NCBI GenBank assembly: GCA_021234155.1
Contig: JAJEKV010000004.1
Coordinates: forward strand, 23,967,122 to 24,031,121
DNA length: 64,000 nucleotides
Reading direction: 5' to 3'
Source: Isoetes taiwanensis
Lineage: Eukaryota > Streptophyta > Lycopodiopsida > Isoetales > Isoetaceae
The notes under the pieces are model-generated. The model saw only the letters and a program-made list of their open reading frames with translations, had not been told where the DNA came from and made no database searches. Position 1 is the first letter of the stretch. Each line of letters opens with the position of its first letter. The translations under genes and the position numbers were made by a program. Shown here piece after piece: positions 33,954-45,890 of the stretch.

Positions 33954-34135
33954 CAATCTAAACCACTAAAGTTGAAAAAAATAGACATTCTTAACCATTA
34001 AACCTTGATCCACAATTGGGGCTTTAGATCAGGCCATAATTTATGATAGCAATATAATAGCAATCTAAACCACTGAAGTTGAAAAAAATAGACCTATTCT
34101 TACCATTAAACCTTGATCCACAATTGGGGCTTTCA
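33954..34135 (+). repeat. Two ~70-bp direct repeats, 110 bp apart
   Basis: CAATCTAAACCACT(A/G)AAGTTG and CCATTAAACCTTGATCCACA occur at 33954-34030 and 34062-34133 with small differences. A short GGATCACTATA repeat precedes them. Confidence 0.85.
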
Positions 34136-34731
34136 GTGAGTTCTTTCTTTAGATGGTAGTATATATCTACATTTTTTGAACAAAAATTTGCAAAATACTT
34201 AGAACCAAGATCTTTTTAGCTATGCAACTTAATTCACAAAAAATCCCCTCTCCCCTCCCCCCCCCCAAAAAAAAGGCGGATGGTGGTGAATACGAGATCT
34301 CTTTTAAAACTATAGATTTATAGGTTTAAACCGAAATGTTCAATTATATAAACCAAAATGTCCAATTGTATAGGCTTATAAGACGGGATGTCGACGTAAA
34401 ACTATAGATGTCAAAGCATAAACCAAAATGTCCAATAGTAACCCTTGCTTGCACCACCATTTGTTTATCTAGAGATCATTATACAAACCTTCTCATTGTA
34501 ACATTTAGGCTAAGCACCTTCAAATCAACATAAGTTCTTTCCAATACGCACTGATGCATGTGCTCAACCAAATTCCAACAAGCATTGTACGTGCATATAT
34601 GAAAATAATATCATGAAAAACCAACCTTCTCTTTCCATACTAGAGAATATCTAATATCCAAAGTTCATATATTTTCATCCACAAACAACTATTACGTGGC
34701 ACTATCCCATCTTATAAACCCTACTTTAAAT

Positions 34732-34790
34732 ATACAAGAAATTTATCGCGGCGGCCAAGGCCGCCGCGAACATTTCTCTTACCCAACTCA
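34732..34790. repeat. GC-rich palindrome, copy 2 (inverted)
   Basis: Reverse complement of 20940-20992 with a few substitutions (CGCGGCGGCCAAGGCCGCCGCG core). Similarity stops just outside the symmetrical flanks, as expected of a tiny palindromic mobile unit. Confidence 0.75.
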
Positions 34791-36502
34791 TGGCAAAGTA
34801 GATTTTTGTATCAAGTCAAAAAGGATCTCAGCTATGGGCTTGCAAAATGGGGCTTAAACACCCCATCATGGATCGATAGCATTCATTAACAGAACTTTTT
34901 TACTCGCAAAAAAGAAGTGGTAGCCATCTCTACAAATAATTGCTTGTTATCTCATTTCTAGCTTGTAAGGGTCTAGTTTATCTCTGTATCATCTATGTAT
35001 AAATGACAACTTAAACATCGTTGGAGAACATTTCAAGGTAACAAAGTTACACCCTTTATCTAAGCAGTGACAACAATCTTTGGAGACATGATGCCCCATG
35101 TTTCAATATCAGACTTTGAATATCTAGAAACAATATAAGTTCAAAGCATGGTAGGCCCTTAAAGTATTTTATCATGAAAAAAGCCCTTACATATTTTCTA
35201 ACTTGCCTAAAGCTAAAACATTAAATGCAACTCTTGATAGTTATAGTGCAACTTTTTAACTTCATTTTCGAAGTGGGCTTCATTGGCCCCCTATAGAATG
35301 ACGAAGGGTACGAATTAGTCTATTATATGCCCACAACAAAGTGTTCTATGCAGAAGTTCACAAATTCATCACAAAACGGTCTTGGTCTTTTATATGGAAG
35401 AATACTAAGATAAAATGTTCATTCAAGAGGGAACACAAAGGAGAAAGGACATTAAACCAAAATAACTGGCCAAAAAATTGGGCAAAGAGGAAAACAATAA
35501 TAAGGATCAAGATTGATCCACACAGTCAAGGCAATGTAGATACCAGTGTGAGGAGAACTAAAATGACTTGGTTTAATCTAAGCCATTGCGCCCAACATGA
35601 TCATCCTTAGAGCTTTTCGCACCATTCAAAGCCACTAGACACATACCAGAATAAAATAAGACTCAAGTTCAAGCCTTGATATAAGTTTCCAGAGAAAAAA
35701 GTTAAAAGCTACTGCAATTGCAATAAAATGGCAAAGAAATTTAAACAATGTTATAGTAAAAGAAGAAGAGTGCCTATTTGGAATGGCCTTCACTGGTAGA
35801 AAGGTTCAAATCTGATACCAGTCAGATCTCAGTCAGATCTTCTCTGCCTCAGTTGCACAAAAGAACAAAATGCTGACGCAACATTGATATGGTGGAGAGA
35901 GAATCATTAATAGTTGCTTGATTCCAACATCCATGGTGCCATATATTCAAGATCTCACACAAGGAGAAAATTGAAGCCCATGAGTGCCAAACACAGAAAC
36001 TAGGCCAGGGAATGTGCTCTGCCCAACATGATCAGATACCAAAAAGTGCTCTGCTCCAAAACAACATGGAACTTGTCTGCGCAAGAAGGAGCACGGGGCT
36101 GGTGCGCACAAAAAATCTTACTTATGGCAAAATAATCAAATATTGCTTCTCCGTTCCTTTCTGTGAATACAAAACACAAAGCTGAAGCAAATTCCCTCAT
36201 ACAAATAGAGGAACAACCCATTTGTCGAGGAAGAACATGGTCCAAGACTTCAAACCAGATAGCGAGGAGTGGGAAAAGGAATTTTCTGAGGAGAAATCTT
36301 GTTACGGCCAGTAGATAAGTATGGAGTTAAACATGTGCTTGAAGACTGTTTTTGTGAAAGATCCATCAACAAACCTTGAAGACAAACGCCACAACAAAAA
36401 CGGGCAAGAAGGTAAGCAGGGGAGGAATTTAACTTGAAAGCGGACGATTAGGAGAACAATAAATCAGAAAAATTTGTTGAAATGAGGTATTCTTAACCAG
36501 CT

Positions 36503-37264
36503 CTACTGCAAAGGACGTAACCAGATTCCTGCTGCAAAAGGCCAAAAATCAACCATGTGACTCAAGCTGACAACAAAGCGGTACATAATCTGTACTAAAA
36601 CTGTGGCAACATAGGGATAATCTGTGAGGACTTCTTTGCCCACTATTATGCCTCTGATATTCGTATTGGACAGAAATCTGATCACTTCAGCTTGCGTTGT
36701 TAGGCACTCCAACTAAAACGTGAATCCCTAATCCTGCAAAGGCAGTTAAAACGGCAGAGTTTATATCATAAAGGCGAACTTGTGATATCCCATGCTCTTC
36801 AAAACATCCGCAACATATTCTGGCCTTGGCAATCCGGTTACAGCAGTTCCAAAAGTGCCCCAACATTCGGATTTTACTCCGATTCAAACCAGTGGGAACT
36901 TAGAAAACGGGTTTCTACATATTCGATCTGCTTCACTGCTGACAACTCTACACCCTAGAACCAGACCCCACAGAAAAACTTGAAGCAGTGATTCGAATAG
37001 GCCCTGAGCAGCAGTTAGGGTCGCTTCCCAAATCCGGCAATGGCGGTGCAATGGCCGCTCTCTCTTTGTGTTGATACTGGCTGCTGGGGCTTCCAAAGGG
37101 CCATTTTCAACACCAGCAGCTGCAGCGTCAATTTTGGGCATCTCCTGCTGCAAATCGCCCATGCTTCCAAGAATTTGGACAACCCTAAGCGAGAAAGAAG
37201 TGGGTGCTAAACTACGGTGGTTCAAAAGATTTCTGAAAGTTTGATTGGGAAGGCAGAAATGCAA
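36503..37264 (-). pseudogene. GH17 glucan endo-1,3-beta-glucosidase pseudogene
   Basis: Reading downward: a hydrophobic signal-like segment (LLQVFLWGLVLGCRVVSSEA) near 37000, then fragments in shifting frames that match plant GH17 enzymes (GLPRPEYVADVLK; EHGISQVRLYD; GIHVLVGVPN; TNIRGIIVGKEVLTDYPYVA). GH17 enzymes cleave beta-1,3-glucan (callose) in cell walls. The catalytic acid Glu of the usual GNEVL motif is kept, but the preceding Asn is Lys (GKEVL). At least two frameshifts, one at DVLK/EHGIS and one after GVPN, break the frame. The second half with the nucleophile Glu is absent. A dead copy lying inside the composite block. Confidence 0.75.
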
Positions 37265-37561
37265 GAACTTAGACTTACACTAGACGCAGCTGCTCTCTGA
37301 GAAACCGCCATAGCTTCTCGCCATCGCTGTAGCGCCTCTCGGATCCGGCTTCTCTGCCAGGCGTCGAGATCTTTGAGGAAGAATTAGATTGCGGCGCAGA
37401 AAAAATAACCACGACAAAAACAGAAAATAGAAATTGGAAACTGACTTATATATGTTCAGAAAGTTCACTACACATAGCCCAATCCCATTTTACAAACCAA
37501 CTTAAAATATAGGGTTCACTACACATAGCCCAACGTTCTCTCTCCATATTACATACTAGCT

Positions 37562-37695
37562 AATCAATCTTGTTAATTTGGAAATATCCGGTGTGGCAGA
37601 AAAGTTTTTTGGATTTTTTTTTAAGTTGATTTTCTAAGATTGTTATCTTTTTGGTGGCCAGAATATTTTACCGTTGTTCCAAAAATCGGGAGCAA
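37562..37695 (+). repeat. Dispersed repeat, copy 2
   Basis: Second copy of the repeat at 6998-7130, same orientation, with extra T-rich insertions. Confidence 0.65.
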
Positions 37696-37699
37696 TGGT

Positions 37700-40260
37700 T
37701 TTCCAAGATATTCCAGGGTTTATGGGTGTTCTCTGCATGCACGATGAATTCTATCCTTCCAGATAGGTGTCCAATTTTTGCCATGAGATTGGACCGTGTA
37801 TGTGGATTTTTGTGGCGTTCAAATTTACGTTTCTTTATGAGGCCCAAAATTTTTACAAGGGTATCCATGCAGTACCAGAATCTTTGCATCAACGGAGCAG
37901 TAGAGGATTGCCGTGTAGAGCAGTAGAGCAAAGCATCAGAGTATAGGTATTATCATTTTCTATCTTGCAATTTCGGCCACACCAGCTCTTAAAGTGCGTT
38001 TGAACATTTATAGGCAAATAAACCCGGCTCTCCTGCTCTCGAATCTTAGTTCTATGTTTCAACCATTTGCAGAGGCCCCAATATTCGATTTCTTCTTATC
38101 AAATTTGGTGGTTAAGATGCTTCGAATTAATTTCCTTTTCTGTCTACAAAGATTTTTGGATCCCTGTTCATCTGTGTATGTATTCATCTGTCTTCAAAGC
38201 TGCAGGGTTTCCAGGGATACTCATCTTCAAAACTGCAGGGTATGCAAAATCGGCCAAAAAATCCTCAAGGTAGAACTGGAAACCATGTGCTGCTTAATCT
38301 AGAGGCTTAGTTCTATCGCCAGTTCCATTATTTTTTCTCTATCTTGATAACCTAAAAATTAAATTAGTTTTGCTTAGTTAGATCTTTTTGGCTTGGCTTT
38401 TATCCGCAGCATAGGCGGCATGGATTCTATATGTCCCACCATGCTGAAGCGAGGATGGACAACCATTTATTAAGCAATGTTTGTGGACCAGGCATGCCAT
38501 TTCTTAGAGAAGAATTTAATTGTTGAAAGACTGCCGCTGCATCCTTAGCTACAACAATGATAGCATTTGTCAGGTAGGTGACGTTCATTATTTTGCATAG
38601 AATATGATCTTGAACTTTGTCGTCTTCTAGAATAAGTTCTTACAGATTTAGTCCTTTATTGGATAGGGATTCTTGCCACCTTTCTAGGAAAGTTTGCAAT
38701 ATATGAAGTATTTGTAGATTCACTTGCAAGTGTGCGAAAGGCTTATGCGAAACTGCGTTTTACTGTTTGCACCTCCATTTGAACTATGTTTTCTTTTTCA
38801 AGGTTTTGAGAATGCAAATGGATCACGGTAATCTAGGCCGTTTAATCTACAATTTTTTGGATGTTTTATTGTATCGTATTACTTGCATGTTCAATCACAT
38901 GTTGCGAGGGAAGGGCTAATTCCTTTTGACAAGCTATGGAGTAGGTGGTTGAACATCTTCGCTCCTCCATTTGAAGTATGTTTTTGTATTTTCTTTTCCA
39001 TTAACTTTTTCTTTTCTCCTTTTAAGGTTTTGGGAATGCAGACGGATTTCTAGGTCCACTTGAGTCATGTTTAAGCTCCAACAAAGTTGGATGTTTTATT
39101 GTATCCCACTCTTTGCATGTTGGGTCACAATTTGCATTGCTAAAGTTCCAAACTATCAAAGACCCATATTTTTTTTTAATTTAGATGCACTCAAGTTACG
39201 TTTTAAGCTATAATGGTGGATGTTTTTGTATCTTATTACTTGCATGTTAGGTTCACATTCAGTTGTGAAATTTTTCTTAGGTTCCATGTTTGAGTCATTG
39301 GTTTTTGGTAAACAGTGTTGCTGACATAAAGACATAGCAAGGTAAATGGTTTATGCTTTGAAGCTGTATTTTTACTAATGCATTATTTATCTATTCCTTA
39401 TCTCACTTACAAAACATAACTAGGATGTAGCTTATAATAATTTGTACTCTTCAAGTTCTATCTGTTAATGTATTGATCAACGTAATCTTAAAATTCTGCA
39501 GGACTTTTTTGGAATTTTACATGGTGGCCCTAAGGCACAAACCGTTTTCTTCAGTTTTAGGAGTATGCAGGTCTAAAAGGGGCCAGGTTGGGCTTTCATC
39601 ATACAAGCATTCATTACGCAAATGTGGCATGCAGCCATTATGAAAGGAAGTCAATACTAGGCTGCAAGGTGCAACTTAGGCAGATTGTTCAATTTAATGA
39701 GTTCACTTTCATGCTCTGCGCTCTTCATTTATCCGAGGTTATCTTTTATTTTTAACATCACTTATTAAAACACTGACTATTGCAACAATATACAGTTAAT
39801 GCGTGATAAAATATGATATCTGTTGCAGCAAGCATCGTATACCGTCTCTATGTTTGTTTGCTTTTCTAATGACAAATATATTGCGGGCGTGTCTGCACAA
39901 TTTAGGATTGTATCCCCATGTTTGCTTTTGTTTGTGCAGTATTTATATTTAACAGATGGTAGCCATATTGTTATTGAGTTGAACAGCAGCACTGATCACA
40001 TAAATTATGGAAACCTCAATCGACATATACATTTGCAGCTTCGGAAGCAATCAGGTAAGTTTTAGCAAAAGATCTGGTCTGTAATGGTATGTTTTACGTG
40101 GATTTGATTTGATGTGGCAATCGGAGTTAGTTGTAATGTTAATAGAGCATACTGTGCTATCAATTATTCTTGCTTTGTAATTGGCACAGGATGTTAACTG
40201 TGCTCTATGGTACATGTGCTTGCACATATTCTTAATTAATTGTTGGAGCATATAGAATAC
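37700..40260. other. Gene-free stretch inside the composite block
   Basis: AT-rich, without a gene I can support. TTGGATGTTTTATTGTATC and related phrases recur three times between 38850 and 39230, so an old, strongly decayed repeat is likely. Confidence 0.4.
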
Positions 40261-40264
40261 ATTT

Positions 40265-41450
40265 CTAAGGTGGGGCGGATGAAGATGGAAGAGAAGCTTC
40301 CTGGGCCATCCAGGTGTGATTGAGTGAGGAGGATGATGGACGAGGAGTGCTGGTGGATATGGAATGAGAGTGGAATGAAAAATCAGCTTCGTCAAAGACA
40401 ACGCTGTTCTTTTCCAGAATTTTTCGAGAGGAAGGGTGAAACAGACGATATGCTTTGGATACTGGGCTGTAGCCAATGAAAATACATGGTAATGAATGGG
40501 AAGAGATCTTATCTCGCTCTGTAAGAGGAATGTTGGCATAAGTCGCATGTAGAAAAATTTTGAACCTTAAACAGAGAGGGTTTGAGGCCAGTCCAAAGTT
40601 CTTCAGGGACAACCTTGTGGAGTGCTTTGGTAGGCAGACGATTTGTGAGGTAGATTGCTGTGGCAGCGGCCTCTGCCCAAAATTTCCTATGAATGCCATG
40701 ATTTTGAAGAAGGGTGGCACATTCAATCAAAGTTCGATGCTTGCGCTCTGCTACACCATTTTGATGGTGTTCTGAAGGTACTGCTAATTGGCGTGTTATA
40801 CCTGCAGTAGCTAAAAAATCAGAAAACTCATTAGATAAAAATTAAGCCTCCTTTGTCGGATCGGAGGGATTTGATGGTGCAAATGATTCGTTTTCCACCT
40901 GAGCTTTCCATTTTTTAAAAATAGAGAAAGTGTCAGATTTTTTCTTGATAAAATAGATCCATGCTTTTCTCGTAAAATCATCCACAAATAGAGCATAATA
41001 TGTGACACCTTCCAGGCTTGGAGTTCTGGTTGGTCCCCATAGATCAGAGTGCACAAGTTGAAGCTTCTGAGATGCCCTGGTAGTGGCATGTTTAGGAGCT
41101 GAAGACTTGTGTTGTTTCCCTTTTAAGCACCCTGCGCACACTTGAGGCAATATTTTGTCAGAAATTTTAAGATCAGTAACAAGATTTTGGGTTACCATCT
41201 GCTTGAGTCGATCTGGGTTTGGGTGACCCAGCCGTTCGTGCCAGATATTCATGGTGTTGGCGGAGTGGATCGAGACATGGGCCTCAAGGAAGGAGCGACA
41301 ATCCGATACATGTTCCCTTGTCGAACTCATTGGTGATCTTGTCCCGGATTTCGCGGCGGTACAATTCGCATCCATGGTCAATAGTTCAAACCCTATGCCG
41401 AGATCAAACGGTCGAGCCAGCGATATGAGATTCTTGGGTGTTTCGGACAA
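40265..41450 (-). pseudogene. Copia integrase region
   Basis: The GAG-pre-integrase/HHCC zinc motif is intact (WHERLGHPNPDRLKQM, then CAGCLKGKQHKSS). The catalytic Asp residues lie in LVHSDLWGP and in YYALFVDDFTRKAWIYF. The third acidic residue is in the downstream frame at QNGVAERKHRTL, followed by FWAEAAATAIYLTNRLPTKA. Frames shift at about 40850 and 40600. The C-terminal extension ends at a stop at 40265, where copia elements would continue into RT. Not functional as it stands. Confidence 0.85.
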
Positions 41451-42594
41451 GAGAGAACTCGGAGAGAACGCGTGTGCCTTCGGGAGTGTACACTTTTTGT
41501 TGTTCCAATGCCAAGAATCTCTATGCCTCCTTTGAGTCCTAAAACCGGGATGGCAGAGATATTTTCATCTAATTGATCAAACCAATCCTTTCTACATGTT
41601 ATGTGATCTGTTAAAGCCGCAGTCAAACCACCGATTTTCTCTATCTTGACTTAAAAAGGGTCTTTTAGCCATGAAAGTTGTTGGTATGGAATCACTCTTC
41701 TTTGTGTAGGCCATGTAGGCCATGTGGGCTTCTTCTTGCTTTCGGGATGTAGCATCTTCATCCCGGTCGGCAAAAGGTGGGGAATGTAGGGACATCATTT
41801 TGAGCTTCACTTAGATGTGCACTAGGCCCGGAAGGAACTCTGTTTTTCCCAATTGCTTGAGCTTAGAAATGAGTGGACAATCTTTTTACAAGATGCTCCT
41901 CCTCACACATGAAGCATTTTCGTTTTGAAGAGATCTTGTTTGCATGCTTCGATTTTGGGGTGATTTACCCGCATAGAAAGCCATAGGATCGGTAACAACA
42001 TTTTTGGCACGAAGTCTTTCTTTACCGCTCCTCTGAAGGAGAACGTGGTCCTTGTTTTTGAGATCAGTCGTTCTTGGCTGCCAAGGTGTGTTGAATATGA
42101 TCGAAAGAGGTAGGAAGACCCATGACTATGGCTGGCACGCAATAAGGCTCTTATCAAGCTTAACACCAATGGATGCTAATTGCTCGCCTAATGATTTCTT
42201 TTTGGCTACATAGAGGCGGGAGCTTCATCTTCTTTCATGGTGAACCAAATAGCTCCCGATAAAGAGTGATTTATTGAGACCAAGTGGTCTTTCGATAGGT
42301 AGCCTTGAGTTCGTTCCAAGCTTTCGCTACATTTTGTTTACACTGTTCAATCATAAAAATGTCAATATTAGAAACAAAAGGAATAATGTGATTCTTTGCT
42401 CTTGCGTTCGGTTTGTCAAGATCAATTGGTTCCTCTTCTCCATCGTTGGGTTGTACCGTTTCACGAAACAATATCCCAAAGGCCTTTCTCTGCGCTAAGA
42501 AGGAACGATTTTAATAAAACCGGATGTATGCATTGTCATAATCTAGAATTTCAATTTTTCTATCAAACCGATCGGACTTCACGGATGAAGCCAT
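41393..42594 (-). pseudogene. Copia gag and degraded protease
   Basis: An ATG at 42594 begins MASSVKSDRF, a plant copia Gag-like start. A stop follows after about 27 codons. Downstream, NIDIFMIEQCKQNVAKAWNE (42271-42471) matches the UBN2-type gag core, and DRENRWFDCG with a following His/Met (about 41625) is a decayed protease active-site region. Multiple frame changes are present. Confidence 0.65.
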
Positions 42595-42762
42595 TTTTTT
42601 GAACCCGCCCGAGCGGATCACCTAAAGAAACCTTTCTCTTTGGACTTGAATCTTAAATTCGATCTCTCCCAGTGCTAGGTCTTTGAGATCTCGCTTGCGG
42701 CATAAAGCAGAAGGAAACTCGTTCTGCTACCCAGGTTCTTGTGTTTAGAGCAAACACACCGT

Positions 42763-42774
42763 GCTCTGATACCA
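42763..42774 (-). other. Primer-binding site of the copia element (tRNA-iMet)
   Basis: On the - strand TGGTATCAGAGC is complementary to the 3' end of plant initiator tRNA-Met, the standard primer for plant LTR retrotransposons. It fixes the inner end of the LTR remnant at about 42775-42785. Confidence 0.85.
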
Positions 42775-43010
42775 AGAAAGTATATGAAATAGCTACTCAG
42801 ATCTGATACTGATCGATCATCCAAGTGCTGAGTACAAAGGGGCTCTCTAAATAGGAGCATACATTAATTCTATAACCGTGTACCTACTGCAACGGTACAA
42901 AGGGTTCCTACTAATTTTAGCTATAATTATTCCCAACTGTTACTGGAACTGCACATTCTAGTTGGCTGTTTGCCACGCACTCCAACTGCTATTACAATTG
43001 GCACTTGGGT
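42775..43010 (-). mobile_element. Copia 5' LTR remnant
   Basis: This sequence lies directly outside the primer-binding site and contains an LTR-like core (CTATTTAGAGAGCC on the - strand, possible TATA). The outer boundary is not clear. It lies about 260-490 bp upstream of the desaturase start, on the opposite strand, and could affect its promoter. Confidence 0.45.
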
Positions 43011-43169
43011 AATGGTTGGCCAAATTCAGGCGTTTTTCTCAACATGGTAAAGCAAGGTTATTTTGCAACGTTGTTTTACGAGGTCGGGAATATGCATGGC
43101 GGCTGGCCATGGCGGCCGGATATTCGCGACGCCATTTGTGGTGGCCGGAGAACTGCTGCCGTTGATGCA

Positions 43170-43176
43170 CATATTT
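43170..43176 (+). promoter_or_regulatory. Possible TATA element of the desaturase gene
   Basis: ATATTTA about 98 bp before the ATG at 43269, followed by a C/T-rich leader (CAGCTTTCGGCTTTCTTCTG). Weak but well placed. Confidence 0.35.
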
Positions 43177-43268
43177 AGATCCGTGCTCTGTTAACCCTGC
43201 ATTGCTCAGCTTTCGGCTTTCTTCTGTGTTTCATTCATCTGTGTTTCGTGGCGACAAACACATATCTA

Positions 43269-44486
43269 ATGGCGGTATTATCTGTTTCTGGATCCCCTGC
43301 GCTCTGTTATGCATCAGCAAATGTTTCTTCCTTGTGTTTGCTTGGCATGCACTTGAAGCAGAACCAATCAGCATGTTCATGCAGGACTGTAGCGATGGCA
43401 GCAATTTCCACCGGAACCAAGCAGAGCAAGGTCTCAAGGATTCCTCAAGATAAGCGCTCCCAGATTACACACAGTCTGCCTCCACAGAAGATAGAGATGT
43501 TCAAATCACTGGAAAGCTGGGCTGAGGAAAACATTCTGCATTTTCTGAAGCCGGTGGAGAAATGCTGGCAGCCGCAGGATTATCTGCCAGACTCATCGGC
43601 GCAAGGCTTTTATGATGAGGTGAAGAAACTGAGGGAGAGGGCTGGGTGTCTTCCAGATGACTACCTAGTGTGTTTAGTGGGAGACATGATAACCGAAGAA
43701 GCCCTACCCACATATTTGACAATGCTCAACACATTAGACGGAACTCGGGACGAAACAGGCGCAAGTTCTTCCTCGTGGGCCCGATGGGGCCGAGCTTGGA
43801 CTGCAGAGGAGAATCGGCATGGGGACATCCTTAACAGATACCTCTATCTAACTGGGCGCGTTGACATGAAACAGATCGAGAAGACCATCCAATACCTGAT
43901 CTCATCTGGCATGGATCCTCAAACAGAGAACAACCCTTACTTGGGATTCATCTATACCTCCTTTCAGGAGCGCGCCACTGCCATATCCCATGGTAACACC
44001 GCCCGCCATGCCAAGGAGCTCGGTGATCCTAAGCTGGCCACCATCTGTGGCCTTCTTGCAGCTGATGAAAAGCGGCATGAAAATGCTTATACCAAAATTG
44101 TAGAGAAGCTTTTTGAGGTTGATCCCAATGGCGCCATGCTTGCATTGCAGAACATGATGCAGAAAAAAATTTCCATGCCTGCGCATTTGATGTTTGATGG
44201 GCAGAATGAGAACCTTTTCGCCAATTTCTCCTTAGTTGCTCAAAGGCTTGGGGTGTACACTGCTCAAGACTATGCAAACATTCTGGAGCACTTGGTGAAA
44301 AGATGGAAGCTTGAATCTATGGTTGGACTCTCTAGTCAGGCACAAGAAGCACAGGAGTATGTATGTGGCCTTCCTGCAAGGTTCAGAAAATTAGAAGAAC
44401 GTGCTCAAGCCAAAGCCAAAGCCAAAAAGGGCCCCAAGACTGGTCCCTTCAGCTGGATATTCAATCGTGAGGTTGCTTTACTATAA
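43269..44486 (+). CDS. Stearoyl-[acyl-carrier-protein] 9-desaturase, plastidial, intronless
   Basis: 405 residues from the ATG at 43269. The open frame extends 21 bp further upstream but without an ATG. The soluble plastid enzyme introduces a cis double bond into stearoyl-ACP using ferredoxin and O2. Residues 1 to about 45 are Ser/Ala/Cys-rich with few acids, a plausible plastid transit peptide. The diiron ligands are all present: [12 protein letters not shown] (~138-149), AEENRHGD (~179-186), SFQERAT (~231-237) and ADEKRHE (~265-271). Length and end (a basic AKAKAKKG tail) are normal for the family. Plant family members usually have introns, but this copy has none, which suggests a retrocopy or a lineage-specific intron loss. 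A degraded copia LTR lies just upstream, and AATAAA follows at 44603. The frame is intact, so it is probably expressed or a young copy. Confidence 0.92.
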   Translation: MAVLSVSGSPALCYASANVSSLCLLGMHLKQNQSACSCRTVAMAAISTGTKQSKVSRIPQDKRSQITHSLPPQKIEMFKSLESWAEENILHFLKPVEKCWQPQDYLPDSSAQGFYDEVKKLRERAGCLPDDYLVCLVGDMITEEALPTYLTMLNTLDGTRDETGASSSSWARWGRAWTAEENRHGDILNRYLYLTGRVDMKQIEKTIQYLISSGMDPQTENNPYLGFIYTSFQERATAISHGNTARHAKELGDPKLATICGLLAADEKRHENAYTKIVEKLFEVDPNGAMLALQNMMQKKISMPAHLMFDGQNENLFANFSLVAQRLGVYTAQDYANILEHLVKRWKLESMVGLSSQAQEAQEYVCGLPARFRKLEERAQAKAKAKKGPKTGPFSWIFNREVALL

Positions 44487-44602
44487 GCTTAGGACATGTG
44501 GGACTTAAAAAACGGTCCTTTTTTTTGTTGAGATCATCATACACATAATTTTATGTATAATTTTGTAGAAGCCCCTAGTTAGAAGCCCTATACTTAGGGC
44601 AC

Positions 44603-44608
44603 AATAAA
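44603..44608 (+). terminator. Poly(A) signal of the desaturase gene
   Basis: AATAAA lies 117 bp after the stop, followed by a T-rich stretch. No A tract that would mark the end of a retrocopy is seen. Confidence 0.5.
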
Positions 44609-44619
44609 GAAGTTAGATT

Positions 44620-45885
44620 CATGTTTTGATTTTTGTTTTAATTCAATCTCTTTATGTAATTTAGCCTTTAAGCCACATTTTTTAACATAATAGGCATTGC
44701 TTGCACCTATAGATTATACATAATGTTCTAACCATCAATCATAAGAAGTTTATCAAATGTCACGTATACCCGCAAGGCTTGGACTAACCTTTTAATTGTG
44801 AATTAAGCTACCAACACTTATTGAAAGTCTTATTGAAAGTCTTCTATTGTGTCACTTACTGAATCTTCTATTGCGTCATTCTCATGTGCGAAGTGGTTTT
44901 TTGTGATTTTTGGAACATTCCCAAGCCTGCGTGCATGTGCGATACTTGGCGCAATCTCATCCGTTGGAATGGCACGATTTTGACCATTAGTCTTGATATA
45001 TATAAAGGAACCTCATTCTTGTCAAACTATTTCGGTTCACCATTAGTCGTATTCATTGTGTTCCAGCATATTCTTCACGTATTTCTTGCATGTTTTCCTT
45101 TGTTTTCACATAGGTTCATGATAGCGGAATCCTTTATTGGTTCTTGCACGTTTTGATCCTAAGCATTTTTTTGTCTATATTTGGTATTCTTGTCTCTATG
45201 GAGGAGGTTTCAACCTTAAATCTAGCAGCTTGTTCAAGTATCAACAGTTGCAGTTGGACAATAAGAGCTCAAGCAATGATGACACTGATTCGGCCCCATC
45301 TCTAATAACTAGCATTGAGGAAGTGCTTGTGCCGCAAGCTGACCCAGAACTGGCTCTTTAAACGTGCAAATTTAGAATGGTGGAATACAGATTTAGAAAG
45401 CTTAGTGTATGGGAAGGTTTTGTATCAGATTTATTTGAACCTCTATTAATTTTAACTCTATTCAGCGCATCATTCCTATGATTGCCCCATTGATCATCAG
45501 CCAGAGATGACCCACCACATTGACCCCAATTTTTGGTCCACAGTTGTTTTTAAGTTGTACGGAAGTGTCATTTTATGTCAAAAACAACACCAAAATGGCA
45601 CCAAAAGTCCATGTAGTCATTTTATCCGAATTTGCTAGAAGACACAGTTGACTTTTGGCGGAAAGATTCCACGGTGGTTTTTTGGCACTTTTTTTTTTGT
45701 CAATATGTCCTTTTTTTCCACTATTGTTTTTAGTAAATTTTTGCCAATGTGTGGTTTTTTCTTGGCTGTTGTTTTTTGAGGAGCCACACGTTGTTTATCT
45801 TCTGAATAATACATATAGGCTTGAATATTAGTACACATGGAAAACTGGAAAAGACAGTTTTTTTTTTCCTTTTCTATTTAGGTTG
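44620..45885. other. Gene-free stretch
   Basis: No gene is supported. A frame ending at 45361 (SAPSLITSIEEVLVPQADPE before TAA) has coding-like composition but no known motif. Long T runs dominate from 45690 on. Confidence 0.4.
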
Positions 45886-45890
45886 TTTTT

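Larger units (their letters stand above)
31200..36500. other. Mostly gene-free stretch inside the composite block
   Basis: Only one exon-like segment (33226-33346), tandem repeats (33420-33560, 33954-34135) and a GC-rich palindrome (34732-34790) stand out. Short motifs near 31.7 and 32.4 kb (for example YMLKCGGILESVDPRR after a TGTAG) could be remnants of the same unknown gene. No family was recognised. Confidence 0.35.
40260..42774 (-). mobile_element. Truncated Ty1/copia retrotransposon
   Basis: In - orientation the order is primer-binding site (42763-42774), gag start (ATG at 42594), gag, degraded protease, GAG-pre-integrase and integrase. The element stops at about 40260, before the reverse transcriptase. 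That order, with integrase before RT, identifies Ty1/copia. Several frameshifts and stops make it inactive. The 5' LTR remnant lies at about 42775-43010, immediately upstream of the desaturase gene. No 3' LTR is visible, so the 3' half was lost. Confidence 0.85.

Noticed and set aside
34250-34275. Poly(C)/poly(A) run as an element boundary
   Set aside because: A homopolymer run alone, with no flanking duplication or conserved end.
43248-43268. Upstream in-frame extension of the desaturase beginning at GTG
   Set aside because: Plant nuclear genes start at ATG. The first ATG in frame is at 43269, and it leaves a normal transit peptide.
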